64,000 nt of DNA from Tepidisphaeraceae bacterium (GCA_035998445.1 DASYHQ010000005.1:1-64000), one strand, 5' to 3'. Counted from the stretch's first letter, positions 8,679 through 17,805 are shown. A program made the numbers and translations. Notes: generated from the letters alone by a model not told the origin.

Positions 8679-9596
8679 TTAACTGAATGCGATGACCAAC
8701 TCGGTATCAGGCTCGTCGTTGTCACAAGTCAGCCTGAATTCGGCATCGTTGGTGACGAGGCCATCACGGTCGCCCTCCTGCACATTGATGTACTGCAATG
8801 CAGGTGCGGTGATGGTGACGATGTTGTTGGCCGTCGCACCGATGACGAGGTTGAGTGCGGCGGTCGTGCCAGCCACCCAAGCTGCATAGATGCCGTCAGC
8901 GGCAACCGTCAACGATTCGGGGTCGATGTTGCCCGTGAGGTTTCGCTCGGTCACGACGGCACGGTCATAACCGGTAACGTCGGTGATGTCCTCGACGAGC
9001 TTGAGGGTGTTGTTGGTGGCGAGTTTCAGCGTCGAGATTTTCTTGGTGCTGCCACCGATGGTGAACGTGGCACCAGCGGCACGAGGCGGTATGACTGCGT
9101 ATGCAGGCAATGCCAGCATCGCACCATCAGTGACCGCTGCCCAAATGCCAGTGAACTCGAAATTAATTGTTCCACGCACGCCACTGGTAACGTCAACGGT
9201 AAACGTTCCCATCGCACCGGCCATCTTTTTGACGATGCCATCCTGATAGCAACCGAAAGTGACCGTCTTATAGTCGGCGGGGTCGCTCGTCGGCGAAAAC
9301 GTGGCGGTATCCTCGACCATACCGCAACCGAGCAGCAAGTCAGCCCATTGCGGCACGGCATCAGCACCGCCGCCAGCCAGTTCGACGCCAAAGGTGATCT
9401 TGGCACTGCGAGCGCCGCCAGTGCTGACGAGGCGACTCAGCGAGCCGGTCGCAAACCGGTCGGTCTGTGGAATGTCGTATTGGATGATCGGGTCGATTGA
9501 CCAAATACATTCAGCGGCGGTCAGCGTCTCAGCGGTCCCCGGCGTGGTTTCGAGCTTGAACGCCAGTACACGGCGCTTTTTCAGTTGTGGCATCAT
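8679..9596 (-). CDS. Major tail tube protein (putative)
   Basis: This encodes about 305 aa; ATG at 9593 is equally possible because AGGGGG abuts the first ATG. The protein is beta-rich, Thr/Ala/Gly-rich and lacks cysteine clusters, with long alternating strands through the whole length (for example AGATFTIGGSTKKISTLKLAT). It lies upstream of the chaperone and downstream of the tail terminator, the standard position of a siphovirus tail tube subunit. A GGCTATTTATAC sequence (9635-9646, minus) precedes it. The call is by composition and synteny. Confidence 0.75.
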   Translation of the reverse strand: MMPQLKKRRVLAFKLETTPGTAETLTAAECIWSIDPIIQYDIPQTDRFATGSLSRLVSTGGARSAKITFGVELAGGGADAVPQWADLLLGCGMVEDTATFSPTSDPADYKTVTFGCYQDGIVKKMAGAMGTFTVDVTSGVRGTINFEFTGIWAAVTDGAMLALPAYAVIPPRAAGATFTIGGSTKKISTLKLATNNTLKLVEDITDVTGYDRAVVTERNLTGNIDPESLTVAADGIYAAWVAGTTAALNLVIGATANNIVTITAPALQYINVQEGDRDGLVTNDAEFRLTCDNDEPDTELVIAFS

Positions 9597-9671
9597 CCCC
9601 CTATGTCTTTATGTATGTATGTCCTGCTCCACCTGTATAAATAGCCAGCGACGCCCACCTGTCCAAAGTCA

Positions 9672-10133
9672 TCAGGCCGATGCGGGCAATTCAGGATGGT
9701 CGAGGATGTGTCGGTAACGCACGTCAAAGATGGCCGTTGTCCCCGCATACTCCCCTTGGACAGGTGGGAAGTAGAGCATCGGCCTGATGAGCGTGTCGAT
9801 TGCCAGCCCGCCCCGTGTCGTGTCTGCGGCTAGAGCTTTATGCAGGGCCATCGCAACCTGATTGTTGTAGGTGTCGATTGGCGTCTCGTCGTCGTCGAGC
9901 GGGATGACGTACGTCACCACGGCGTAAGGCTGCAACCATCCTGAGTATCCCATCACCGATGATTCCTCATCCTCGACGGGCGAAAGCTGGTGAATGATAG
10001 ACTTGAGATGTCTAGGTTCGTTGACGGCCTTAGCACGATGCACGTCGAGCTTGATCTCGTAACCGTTCTCGGTGGTGATGGCCTGTAGGCTCGTCAGTAC
10101 GTTCTCGCTGATTCGTTCAAGTACACTTATCAT
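9672..10133 (-). CDS. Tail terminator / tail completion protein
   Basis: This encodes 153 aa. The pattern is an N-terminal helix, a strand of target-like sequence, then a middle strand (YAVVTYVIPLDDD) followed by a helix (DTYNNQVAMALHKAL) and a final beta segment. It resembles the gpU/DUF3168 type tail terminators that cap the tail tube. It overlaps the upstream gene by 4 bases. Placement between connector genes and tail tube agrees. No catalytic role is expected. Confidence 0.65.
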   Translation of the reverse strand: MISVLERISENVLTSLQAITTENGYEIKLDVHRAKAVNEPRHLKSIIHQLSPVEDEESSVMGYSGWLQPYAVVTYVIPLDDDETPIDTYNNQVAMALHKALAADTTRGGLAIDTLIRPMLYFPPVQGEYAGTTAIFDVRYRHILDHPELPASA

Positions 10134-10771
10134 TTCCCCCCTGCTGCGATGGTCGCCAATGCCTTGTCGATTGCGGCCTGTAGTATCTGAGTATGCATGC
10201 CACTGTTTTTCTGGGCATGCGTTGTAAAGTCGAGGCGGTCAACCTGATTGATGGCCTTGCGAAAGATCGCCAGTATCTCGGTACGGGTGCCCTTGCGAAT
10301 CTTGCCAGTCTTGGTCAGGCCACCGACCTCACGAATGATGATCGGCCCCCGAGGTGTCGGGATGATCTTGACCTCACCGCTGGCGAGCATCTGCCTGATC
10401 TTGTTGGCCGAATACTTACGGCCCCCGTTGGCTTTCATTCCTGCCTCAGTCAGGATCGGCATTGCCTTACCTTTGGCCCTGACCTGCCCGCCCGTCTCAA
10501 AGATCGGTGCCGCTTTCCACTTGGTGTATTCAGACACGAACAACTGATCGAACGTCTCGACCTTTGACGGGTCGCTCGCACGAAACTTGAAGGTGTTCCC
10601 AACCTTTTTACTCTTAAACTTGCCGACACCGCCGGCACGAAACGTATCGATGTCATACCTGCCGATGTCCCGGTATCCCTTGGCCAGTTCCTTCAGTAGC
10701 ACCTTGGGCGCTGTACGCATCGCTTGGGCCAGCCCGTCAAGCTGCATGAGGTTGATATCGCTGCCCATCAT
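10130..10771 (-). CDS. HK97 gp10-like / lambda Z-like tail completion protein
   Basis: This encodes 213 aa (ATG at 10771 or 10768). A helical start (LDGLAQAMRTAPKVLLKELAKGYRDIG) leads into a basic middle domain rich in Lys, Gly and Arg, typical of neck proteins that join head and tail. It overlaps the connector gene by one base and the tail terminator by four. The precise family is uncertain; synteny with the surrounding neck genes is the main support. Confidence 0.6.
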   Translation of the reverse strand: MMGSDINLMQLDGLAQAMRTAPKVLLKELAKGYRDIGRYDIDTFRAGGVGKFKSKKVGNTFKFRASDPSKVETFDQLFVSEYTKWKAAPIFETGGQVRAKGKAMPILTEAGMKANGGRKYSANKIRQMLASGEVKIIPTPRGPIIIREVGGLTKTGKIRKGTRTEILAIFRKAINQVDRLDFTTHAQKNSGMHTQILQAAIDKALATIAAGGK

Positions 10772-11430
10772 TAACGAACCCTCAGCGTGTGCATGCCTGC
10801 ATCAGAGTTGACGACAGCGGTAACGAGTAGCGTCTTAGCGGTGCCGCCGTACACCGGTGAAAACGTGATGGTATCCCTGCCGTGTTGTACGTTGACGATG
10901 CCGAGATTTGCATCGTTGTAGATACATATCTCGGTGAACGTCGCCAGCGTCCTGCCATCCTCACCCACCTTTGTGGGCAGGCTGCGATTGACGACGGCCC
11001 TGATGGTCTTGCTGTCACCGCTGAACTCGTTGTAGGTAATCGGCTCTGCGAACTCGTTGATGAACGTGTCGGTGTCATGGCTCAGTTGAATCATGAAATC
11101 GCTCGACGAGTCGGGAATGCTCGTGATGCCTGACCACGAGAACACGCCCTCAGCAATGACCTCATCGTCGGCCTCGACGGGTTCGGCCCCGATCTGCTCG
11201 TAAAGGGTCACGAGGTACGAGCCGTTTGAGACGAGCGGGAAGTCGCCGAAATACTCGTCGGTGTCTGCGTCGAGCGTCAGCGTGATTGCGTAGCTCGACC
11301 AATCGGCATCTACCTTCGTGACGAGGCTCGTACCGCTGATGTACTTGCTGTCAGCGACTCGATAGGCGACGAAATACATCGGGTTCGCACCTGCGTAATC
11401 CTCACCGCTCAGTATGATCTCTCTCCCCAT
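10771..11430 (-). CDS. Head-tail connector, fusion with a gpFII-like C-terminal domain
   Basis: This encodes 219 aa. The N-terminal roughly 100 residues form a beta domain (KYISGTSLVTKVDADW, SNGSYLVTLYEQ). The C-terminal roughly 100 residues (INEFAEPITYNEFSG, then TIRAVVNR) resemble the gpFII-type head-tail joining fold, in which an FAEP.TY strand is followed by the IRAVV strand. Such C-terminal domains usually stand alone, so this looks like a fusion. It sits in the neck block between capsid and tail genes. The family call is by motif memory. Confidence 0.55.
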   Translation of the reverse strand: MGREIILSGEDYAGANPMYFVAYRVADSKYISGTSLVTKVDADWSSYAITLTLDADTDEYFGDFPLVSNGSYLVTLYEQIGAEPVEADDEVIAEGVFSWSGITSIPDSSSDFMIQLSHDTDTFINEFAEPITYNEFSGDSKTIRAVVNRSLPTKVGEDGRTLATFTEICIYNDANLGIVNVQHGRDTITFSPVYGGTAKTLLVTAVVNSDAGMHTLRVR

Positions 11431-11438
11431 CCTCCCCC

Positions 11439-11774
11439 TTACTCAGTGACCACTGTTTCCTGTACCTCTTTGAGCGTGATGACTGCTGTGCCGTCTGGAT
11501 TGATGACGTACCCATACTCAGCAGGCACCACTGAGCTTTCCTCACCAGTTACGTCAGAGATGAACGTGGCGAGCTTTGAAGACAGTTGAAAAAGCTCAGC
11601 AGCATCAGTGCCGTAAGCCTCTGCCATAGCCATCGGCGTGTGACTGCGATTGGCCCAAAAGCCACGGGCCAGCATCCCGTATTGGCTCTTGACCATGTTC
11701 AAGAATCTCTGGATGTGTTCCTTGTGATCCTCTACCGCTTTGGTTGCTGTGTTATCGTTAATTAGAATCGCCAT
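11439..11774 (-). CDS. Small phage protein in the neck block, unknown
   Basis: This encodes 111 aa, helical in the first 80 residues (KEHIQRFLNMVKSQYGMLARG), with a beta C-terminus. The start is well marked: CGTAAAGGAAATAA lies four bases before ATG 11774. The same 14 bases precede the internal start of the scaffold at 15574. It lies between the fibre-like gene and the connector. No family was recognised. Confidence 0.65.
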   Translation of the reverse strand: MAILINDNTATKAVEDHKEHIQRFLNMVKSQYGMLARGFWANRSHTPMAMAEAYGTDAAELFQLSSKLATFISDVTGEESSVVPAEYGYVINPDGTAVITLKEVQETVVTE

Positions 11775-11801
11775 TGTCTTATTTCCTTTACGCTGAAATT
11801 G

Positions 11802-13997
11802 TTAAACCACACACCTTACTTCACCCGTTGTGGTCACGTAGAACGTACCGACTGCCAACCCACCTGTAATCGCTGCTGCGTTGGTATTGTATTTGGTGGC
11901 GGTGTATCGCTCTATCCTGCCGCCATCCATATACAGCGTGCCGCCACCTGAACCCAAATCGCCCATCTGGATCGTGCCACCGTCAACAAACAATGTGCCA
12001 CCTCCAGTACCATCGCCAAAACCCATAAACAGATTGTAGCCGTTCTGATTTAGCGTGCAGTTCTGAAGATAGCCACCCTCGCCACCACCGTCGATAATGC
12101 CACCGTTCATCGCAATGACGCTGCCAGACGACGATGACATTTCAAGCGCAAAGCACTGGTAAATCGCACCATTACCCATATCAATCGTGCCACCGCTTGC
12201 GTTAAGCGTGCCGCCGCTTAAATCGCTTGTGTAGTTGCTGTCTGGGTGCAACAAATAATCGGTTTGGCTTGACACATATGCGGTATTTGCGTTACCTGCT
12301 TCATATGCAAAGAAACATTCACCGCTGAACGTGCCAGTACCGCCTGCCGTGATAGACCAACCGTCACCTGTAATATCGGTAACGCCAGTAATGCTACCGC
12401 CATCCATGTACAGCGTGCCGCCGCCTGATCCGGTGCCATCATTCATATTGATAACGCCACCGCCCATATAGAGCGTACCGCTGCCGTTGAATATGAGCGT
12501 CCCACCCGAACCCATCTCAATACCGCCGTTGAAATAGGCAGTACCATTTACACCAAGCGTATCAGTTACGTTGGCTTGATAGGCAACCAACTGGCCTTCA
12601 GCGGTGATGTCACCTGCTGTCGTCACGTTGCCGCTGCTGTCGGTCTGGAACACGTAACCCGCACCGTCCACGAAATGCGAGAAGCCCGACGCAGCATCGA
12701 CGCCGATCGAATCGTAAGTGGTGTTCAGATACATCTGACTCGACGAAAGGCCACCAGTAACGAACGATCCAAGCGTGATGGCACCAGCCGTCAGCGTTCC
12801 ACCATCGAGATTCAGCGGGCTGGCAGATGTGCCTTGGAGCAGACCGTAGTTGGTCAGTGCATCCTTGATGTCGGTCGTGGCCGATTGACGAGCTACGGGA
12901 GTGCCAGCATTGAAGAAACTCAGAGTTGAACCGTTGTGGTCCAAGGCTCCACTGACGGTCACGTTGCTGTACGCAAAGAACGGGTCGTAAACGTCCACGT
13001 AGGCGTTGGGGGTATCGACCCTCAACGAGCCAAAATTTTTGAGGCCGCTGGTGGCCGTGATGGCACCTGCTGTGACAGTCCCCGTGAACGTGGGCGATGC
13101 TAAAGGTGCCTTGGCATCCAATGCCGTTTGCAGGCTCGTCACCTGAGAGATGGGGATATCGCCTGACAGTGTTGATGCGATTGATGCAGTGCCCGCCGTG
13201 TTTGCGTACGAGGCTGTACCCGCCGTTGACGCAAACGTCGCCGATGTGGCAGAGGTGGCCGTGGTGGCGTTACCAGTGAGCGAACCAACAAACGTGGGAG
13301 CAGTGACGGTCCCCGTAAACGTGGGGCTTGCCAAGGGAGCCTTGGTGTCGATGTTGGCTTGGAGATTTAGCAACTCGTCAGAGAGGTAAGCCACTTCGCC
13401 CATCGTGTGACCGTGGAGCACGTTGGCTTTGTCGGTCAGGAGCGTGTCCACCTGAGCCGTGGTATACGCCCCCACCTGTGAGGCCGTAGTGCTGTGTGGG
13501 TTTGATGTGTTGCCCGTATGGGCCGTCAAGTCGCTGAGTGCTGCCTTGCCGTCAAGCTCCCCTTGCAAGCTCGTAACTTCGGCCTCGACGTTATCGAGGT
13601 CTACCTGATCGGCTTTCGCTGCCACCGTCACAGCTAACGCATCAACCGTCGATGTGGCTGCCTTCGTATCCACCAGCGTCGAAAGCTCGTCAACGTCGCC
13701 CTGGGCGGCCTTGGTGGCGACGGTAGTGGTAAGCGTATCGAGGTCGTCATCGGTGGCGAACTCGTTGGCGTTGCTGCCGCTGTCAGTCAGGTTGCCATCG
13801 GCGTCGAGGCCAGCGAGGTTGCCAGCGGTCGCACCAGCAACCTTGTCGGCCTTCCCTGTCGCCTCGACGACTGCCGGCGTTTCGTTCTGCCACTTGCCGC
13901 TCGTCTGGTTGTAGGTGAGCACCTGTCCATCGGTTGGGTTAGTAACCCCAACGTCGAGCAGTTGAATGAGTCGTCGGTACACTCTGGCAAAGATCAT
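11802..13997 (-). CDS. Tail fibre-like protein with collagen-free repeats
   Basis: This encodes 731 aa from ATG 13997, which has TTAGGGGGGGCC in front. A longer frame from 14057 would run through a terminator hairpin and is rejected. The N-terminal 45 residues (VGVTNPTDGQVLTYNQTSGKW) are followed by coiled-coil TKA/DVDEL repeats. Next come phage-fibre motifs (NPHSTTASQVGAYTTAQVDT, two copies of APLASPTFTGTVT), and then glycine-rich beta repeats (GGTLYMDGG three times). These features are usual in trimeric tail fibres. The position between capsid and connector genes is unusual; a head decoration fibre is an alternative. Confidence 0.75.
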   Translation of the reverse strand: MIFARVYRRLIQLLDVGVTNPTDGQVLTYNQTSGKWQNETPAVVEATGKADKVAGATAGNLAGLDADGNLTDSGSNANEFATDDDLDTLTTTVATKAAQGDVDELSTLVDTKAATSTVDALAVTVAAKADQVDLDNVEAEVTSLQGELDGKAALSDLTAHTGNTSNPHSTTASQVGAYTTAQVDTLLTDKANVLHGHTMGEVAYLSDELLNLQANIDTKAPLASPTFTGTVTAPTFVGSLTGNATTATSATSATFASTAGTASYANTAGTASIASTLSGDIPISQVTSLQTALDAKAPLASPTFTGTVTAGAITATSGLKNFGSLRVDTPNAYVDVYDPFFAYSNVTVSGALDHNGSTLSFFNAGTPVARQSATTDIKDALTNYGLLQGTSASPLNLDGGTLTAGAITLGSFVTGGLSSSQMYLNTTYDSIGVDAASGFSHFVDGAGYVFQTDSSGNVTTAGDITAEGQLVAYQANVTDTLGVNGTAYFNGGIEMGSGGTLIFNGSGTLYMGGGVINMNDGTGSGGGTLYMDGGSITGVTDITGDGWSITAGGTGTFSGECFFAYEAGNANTAYVSSQTDYLLHPDSNYTSDLSGGTLNASGGTIDMGNGAIYQCFALEMSSSSGSVIAMNGGIIDGGGEGGYLQNCTLNQNGYNLFMGFGDGTGGGTLFVDGGTIQMGDLGSGGGTLYMDGGRIERYTATKYNTNAAAITGGLAVGTFYVTTTGEVRCVV

Positions 13998-14006
13998 GGC
14001 CCCCCC

Positions 14007-14044
14007 TAAGAAAACAGCACCGGCGCTCTTAACGCCGATGCTGT
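14007..14044 (-). terminator. Rho-independent terminator after the capsid gene
   Basis: A 12-bp stem with one G-U pair (arms within 14014-14044, hexanucleotide loop) is followed on the minus strand by TTTTCTT. It lies 25 bases after the capsid stop and ends just before the ribosome site of the fibre-like gene. It would lower downstream expression relative to the capsid, and it rules out the longer reading of the next gene. Confidence 0.75.
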
Positions 14045-14068
14045 TAGATTTGCTCACCCCCCGATGGA

Positions 14069-15019
14069 TTAGGCAGCGTTGCTCAAGGTCGCCTTAACGG
14101 CACTCTGATAGCGACCGGGGCAGGCACCACGAACGGCGTCGTATGCAAACAGCACCTTGCGATGCTCCCGTGCATATTCTGACTCAGGCCCAAGGGCGAT
14201 TGGCTCGGCAACCACTTCGCCAGCGATGACGGCCTTGACGGCACCGTCGTTACGCAGCATGTAAATGCTGTCGCCGGTCAGAGTCGGCACGAAGATCGGC
14301 TTGACCTTGACGCCACCGTCAGCGAGTCCCTGCAACGGGTTGTCACTGAGGTTGCTCAGGCGTTCGTTGCTGACGGCCTTGATGGCTGCGGTCCACTTTT
14401 TCATGTCGCCGACGAGCAGCGTCACGCTACGGCAATCCTCACCGTTGGCCTCGTCGCCCTGACGGTCCTTAAGGCCGATCAGGTGAGCGAACAAATCGAG
14501 GATGACGTTGGCCATTTCCACGTCAGTCGGCGTCAACTTATTCGCAACGGCAAGCGTCGAGATATCAGAGGCCGTCACGAGGTTTTTCTGCGTCTGAGCA
14601 CCCGACAGAGTGTACGGGTGGTCGGTGTCGAAAAAGTTCTGCCCGTCAGAGCAGATGCCGTTAGTGGTCAGCACAGCCGTAACCAACTTGTTGAACTGGT
14701 ATCGAGCCTTGCGGGCAAGTTCACGCACGTTGTTCTCGAAAATCCCGATGGAATCCAAGTTGTAGTTATCGAGCGGGTATTCCACGCTCGACTCGTACGG
14801 TGCCGAAGTCAGCGTAATTTCGAAATCAGTGGGCACGTTCTTTTGGCGGGTGCCGCTGAACGCAGCCAGATTCGGCACGCTTTCCATGCCGGGGATGATC
14901 GTGCTGAGCGAGTTCAGCCCCGTGTAAATGTTCGCCACATCGTTCGCCCACAGCCCATCGAACGGGCCGTTGTACGCATCCATAAATGCGCCGATGTAAT
15001 TCTTAATATCAACTGCCAT
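14069..15019 (-). CDS. Major capsid protein, Mu gpT-like
   Basis: This encodes 316 aa. It has the landmarks of the Mu gpT-type major head subunit: an N-terminal helix, a middle beta region, and the conserved NFFDTDHP motif near residue 130. The C-terminal third is rich in strands that would form the HK97 A-domain. It follows the protease-scaffold gene and precedes a terminator, consistent with very high late expression. No N-terminal cleavage site can be defined from sequence alone. Confidence 0.82.
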   Translation of the reverse strand: MAVDIKNYIGAFMDAYNGPFDGLWANDVANIYTGLNSLSTIIPGMESVPNLAAFSGTRQKNVPTDFEITLTSAPYESSVEYPLDNYNLDSIGIFENNVRELARKARYQFNKLVTAVLTTNGICSDGQNFFDTDHPYTLSGAQTQKNLVTASDISTLAVANKLTPTDVEMANVILDLFAHLIGLKDRQGDEANGEDCRSVTLLVGDMKKWTAAIKAVSNERLSNLSDNPLQGLADGGVKVKPIFVPTLTGDSIYMLRNDGAVKAVIAGEVVAEPIALGPESEYAREHRKVLFAYDAVRGACPGRYQSAVKATLSNAA

Positions 15020-15037
15020 TGTCCCCCAATCACTTGT

Positions 15038-15574
15038 TTACTTGTTCAACTCGTACAGCTTGTACGAGGCGTAATTCGCCTTGCTACCAAACTGTTTCTG
15101 CAACTCTGTGCTTGCGTCCCATTCCCGCTCGAACTCCTCACGGGTGCTGGCAACGCCATCACGCTTAGGAGCAATAGCCACCGGCTCTGCTCCCACCGAC
15201 ACGCCGCCACGCAGCGAATCGTTTTCGTTCTTGAGCAGGGCCGCATACTCTGCGGTTGCCTTGCCCAAATCGTGCCCCTTGATGTACTGCTCGACGGCGA
15301 AACTTGGCCGATCTTTGCAGAGGCTCACAAGGGCCTTGAATCGTTCCTGCTCGTGTCGCTGCGCCTCAGCGTATGCGTCGGTAGCAGCGGCTTTGATCTT
15401 CGTTTCGATGCTGGCCTTAGCTTCGTCGTCTTCGTCCTGCTCAGCCTCTTGATCCTCGTTTTCCTTTTCGTCTTCGTCGTCGTGTTCGTCATCCTCGACG
15501 GTCACGGCAACCTCGACCTCGACGCTGGCTTTGGCTTTGGCTAGTTCATCGCTCGTCAGTTCGTTTTCAGGCAT
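15038..15574 (-). CDS. Nested scaffolding protein (Nu3-like)
   Basis: An in-frame internal ATG at 15574 of the S49 gene would give a 178-aa protein: a very acidic stretch (DDEHDDEDEKENEDQ), a long helical middle, and a basic C-terminal hook (KQFGSKANYASYKLYELNK). This is the composition of scaffolding proteins. CGTAAAGGAAATAA lies five bases upstream, identical to the leader of the gene starting at 11774. The arrangement repeats lambda C/Nu3, where the scaffold is made from an internal start of the protease gene. Confidence 0.65.
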   Translation of the reverse strand: MPENELTSDELAKAKASVEVEVAVTVEDDEHDDEDEKENEDQEAEQDEDDEAKASIETKIKAAATDAYAEAQRHEQERFKALVSLCKDRPSFAVEQYIKGHDLGKATAEYAALLKNENDSLRGGVSVGAEPVAIAPKRDGVASTREEFEREWDASTELQKQFGSKANYASYKLYELNK

Positions 15575-16375
15575 CTTGATTATTTCCTTTACGTCGTTCC
15601 CACTCAGTTTTCTGATTACGTTTTCGACGGTATCGATACCGTCGATAAGGCCCATCTTTAAGGCGTCACTGGCAACCCAAACTTGGCCCGTTGCGACGTT
15701 CAATGCATCGCCTTCACTCATTCCCCGCCCCGTCGCCACGGCCTCGACAAACAGCGTGTACACGTTGTCAATCGTTCTTTGCACGTCGGCAAGCTGCTCA
15801 TCACTGATCGGCAGTCCCTCGACGCCCGTACCCTTTTGGCTACCAGCCTTGACGAGCTTCGGCACGATCCCGGCCTTTTCGTACAGCGTGCTCGTGTCGT
15901 ACATCACGGTGTACACGCCGATACTGCCGACGAACGCCGTGCGGTTCGCAAACACTTGGCCGGCCTGCGATGCCACCCAATAGGCTGCACTCGCACCAAG
16001 GTCAGAGATATATGCCGTCACCGGCTTTCGCTTGTTCGCCGCTGCAACGGCCTGAGCCAGTTGATCGGTGCCGCTGACCTCACCCCCCGGTGAGTCCACA
16101 TAGATACAAATAGCCTTCACCGACTCGTCGTCCAAAGCGGTCGAAAGATTTTTCAGCAACTCGGTCGTAGCGGTGCCACCAAAGTATTCGAGGTAGATGT
16201 CGTCATACTTGGCGACGAGTCCCACGAGGGTCATTACGGCAACGCCGCCGATGACCTGATAAGGCTCACGCTCCTGCGGTTCGGCCTGTGCCTGTTGTGG
16301 TAGCTCTGCCTCAGCCATCGCCATGAGTGCCGGCTCGTGCATCGCCCATAGGCTGCCGTTAATCAATTTGTTCAC
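15038..16375 (-). CDS. S49-family prohead protease fused to scaffold
   Basis: This encodes 445 aa. Residues about 40-260 are a ClpP/SppA-like S49 domain with CIYVDSPGGEVSG, the serine motif DLGASAAYWVAS and AFVGSIGVYTVMYD. The rest is acidic scaffold-like sequence. The enzyme would cleave scaffold and possibly capsid termini during prohead maturation. The gene overlaps the portal gene by four bases and precedes the capsid gene, the canonical order portal-protease-scaffold-capsid. It contains the internal start described for 15038-15574. Confidence 0.88.
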   Translation of the reverse strand: MNKLINGSLWAMHEPALMAMAEAELPQQAQAEPQEREPYQVIGGVAVMTLVGLVAKYDDIYLEYFGGTATTELLKNLSTALDDESVKAICIYVDSPGGEVSGTDQLAQAVAAANKRKPVTAYISDLGASAAYWVASQAGQVFANRTAFVGSIGVYTVMYDTSTLYEKAGIVPKLVKAGSQKGTGVEGLPISDEQLADVQRTIDNVYTLFVEAVATGRGMSEGDALNVATGQVWVASDALKMGLIDGIDTVENVIRKLSGNDVKEIIKMPENELTSDELAKAKASVEVEVAVTVEDDEHDDEDEKENEDQEAEQDEDDEAKASIETKIKAAATDAYAEAQRHEQERFKALVSLCKDRPSFAVEQYIKGHDLGKATAEYAALLKNENDSLRGGVSVGAEPVAIAPKRDGVASTREEFEREWDASTELQKQFGSKANYASYKLYELNK

Positions 16376-17805
16376 GCTGCCTCCCCTCGTTGGTCGAGCG
16401 TCTGCATGGCAGCGCTGTGATATATCGGGATGCCACCGGCACGCAGGGCGTCGAGTTCGGCCTTACGCTGCGTCACCATCTCATCCCAATCCTTACCCTG
16501 ACTCGTCAGCACAGATGCCAGCGTCTCGGTGCCAACGTCAATGCTCATCTGCATCGCTTGCAGTTCCTTGATCGGGTCGAGGTACGGCCACTGTGGTGCA
16601 ATCCAGCGATGCTCAAACGCATCGGGTCGTGCAGGCAGTTGGCCGTCGTTGATGAATTTGGAAACTCGCCATCGGTAGATGCGAGCGAGATACCTATCGG
16701 TCATCAGCTTTTGCATCGATTCGAACGATCGATAGGCTTGGATCATCGAGGCCCTAGCACTCGCATAGCTCGTACGTGAAAAGTCGAGCAGCACGAGTTC
16801 AATCGGCATACCCAAGCTAAGGCCCAAGAGACGCATGAACATGGTGAGGGAGTCAGGGAAGCTCTGTTGCGGCTGGCTTGGGTTGATCGTGGTGATGCTT
16901 TCGCCCGGTTCAAGCACCGGCATCATGCCCGGCTCAAACCCCATCTCTCGCTGCTGTTGTCCCTGTCGGTTGCCGGTCGTGCCCAAGTTGTTTAAGAATT
17001 GGTTCGGCTGTGCTTTGGTGATCGCAACGCCGAAGCAAGCGGCCATTCTCGCTGCGACGATGACGGCCTCGATATACCCGTCGAGTTGATCGAATAGCCC
17101 AAAGCTCTGCGTGAATGCCGACTCGCCACGAACCTGATTGAGCCGCTTAAGGCGTGGAAGGAAAACGAAGTCGTTTGCGTCAACGGCTCGGTGTACCTCG
17201 TTGCCGTTGGTCCCGACAGCAGCGATGAAAAAGCGAGTAGGCCGGTTGTATTGATTGAGTCCAACGCCGTCGATGATGCTGTCGTCGTTGCGACCGGTAG
17301 GCGTAGAAATCAGGTCAGATTCAATGGCCTGCAATCGGCCCTCTCGCAGGAGGATGCTGCCAACGTCGCCGTCACGAATGTGCGAGCGAAATACAAGCCG
17401 CTGATGCTCGGCCCACGTTAGCCCCGTGATGTCGGCGGTATCGAACCAATCGTAAAACAGGCCCTCTGCCTTTTTGTTCCATTCGTTGTCATCGGTGGTC
17501 GATTGCAGTTCGAACCCGGTGCCGATGACGTTATCGACGCAGCGGTTGAGCAACCCGTCAGCAATGATGTTGTTTCGCTCAAGCTGCCTCGCACGATTAC
17601 GCATCTGCGACAGTGCGTAGGAGTTTGCGATCTGATATTGAATGCCCGATTGCGTCGAGCCGGGCCAAGCGGTCGATAGGCGTGTCGGCACGGCACCGCT
17701 GTAGCTGCCGAGTATCTGGCCTGCTGTACGTGCCTGCTGTCGCTTGGCCCCCCACGTAGGAGAGACGAAACTGATTGTGCTATCGAGCCAGTTCGATTGC
17801 CCCAC
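16372..17805 (-). CDS. Portal protein, lambda gpB family
   Basis: This encodes 477 aa. The N-terminal basic helix region (QMRNRARQLERNN), the NxxIGTGFELQS strand, the TGLTWAEHQRLV segment and the FIRLLGLSLGMPIELVL-type helix near residue 330, followed by SYASARASMIQAYRSF, are characteristic of lambda-type portals. The portal forms the dodecameric DNA channel and motor dock at one capsid vertex. It follows the gpW-like gene and overlaps the protease gene by four bases. Confidence 0.9.
   Translation of the reverse strand: MGQSNWLDSTISFVSPTWGAKRQQARTAGQILGSYSGAVPTRLSTAWPGSTQSGIQYQIANSYALSQMRNRARQLERNNIIADGLLNRCVDNVIGTGFELQSTTDDNEWNKKAEGLFYDWFDTADITGLTWAEHQRLVFRSHIRDGDVGSILLREGRLQAIESDLISTPTGRNDDSIIDGVGLNQYNRPTRFFIAAVGTNGNEVHRAVDANDFVFLPRLKRLNQVRGESAFTQSFGLFDQLDGYIEAVIVAARMAACFGVAITKAQPNQFLNNLGTTGNRQGQQQREMGFEPGMMPVLEPGESITTINPSQPQQSFPDSLTMFMRLLGLSLGMPIELVLLDFSRTSYASARASMIQAYRSFESMQKLMTDRYLARIYRWRVSKFINDGQLPARPDAFEHRWIAPQWPYLDPIKELQAMQMSIDVGTETLASVLTSQGKDWDEMVTQRKAELDALRAGGIPIYHSAAMQTLDQRGEAA

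Noticed and set aside
11802-13997. Diversity-generating retroelement target in the fibre gene
   Set aside because: No reverse transcriptase and no template repeat was found in the window.
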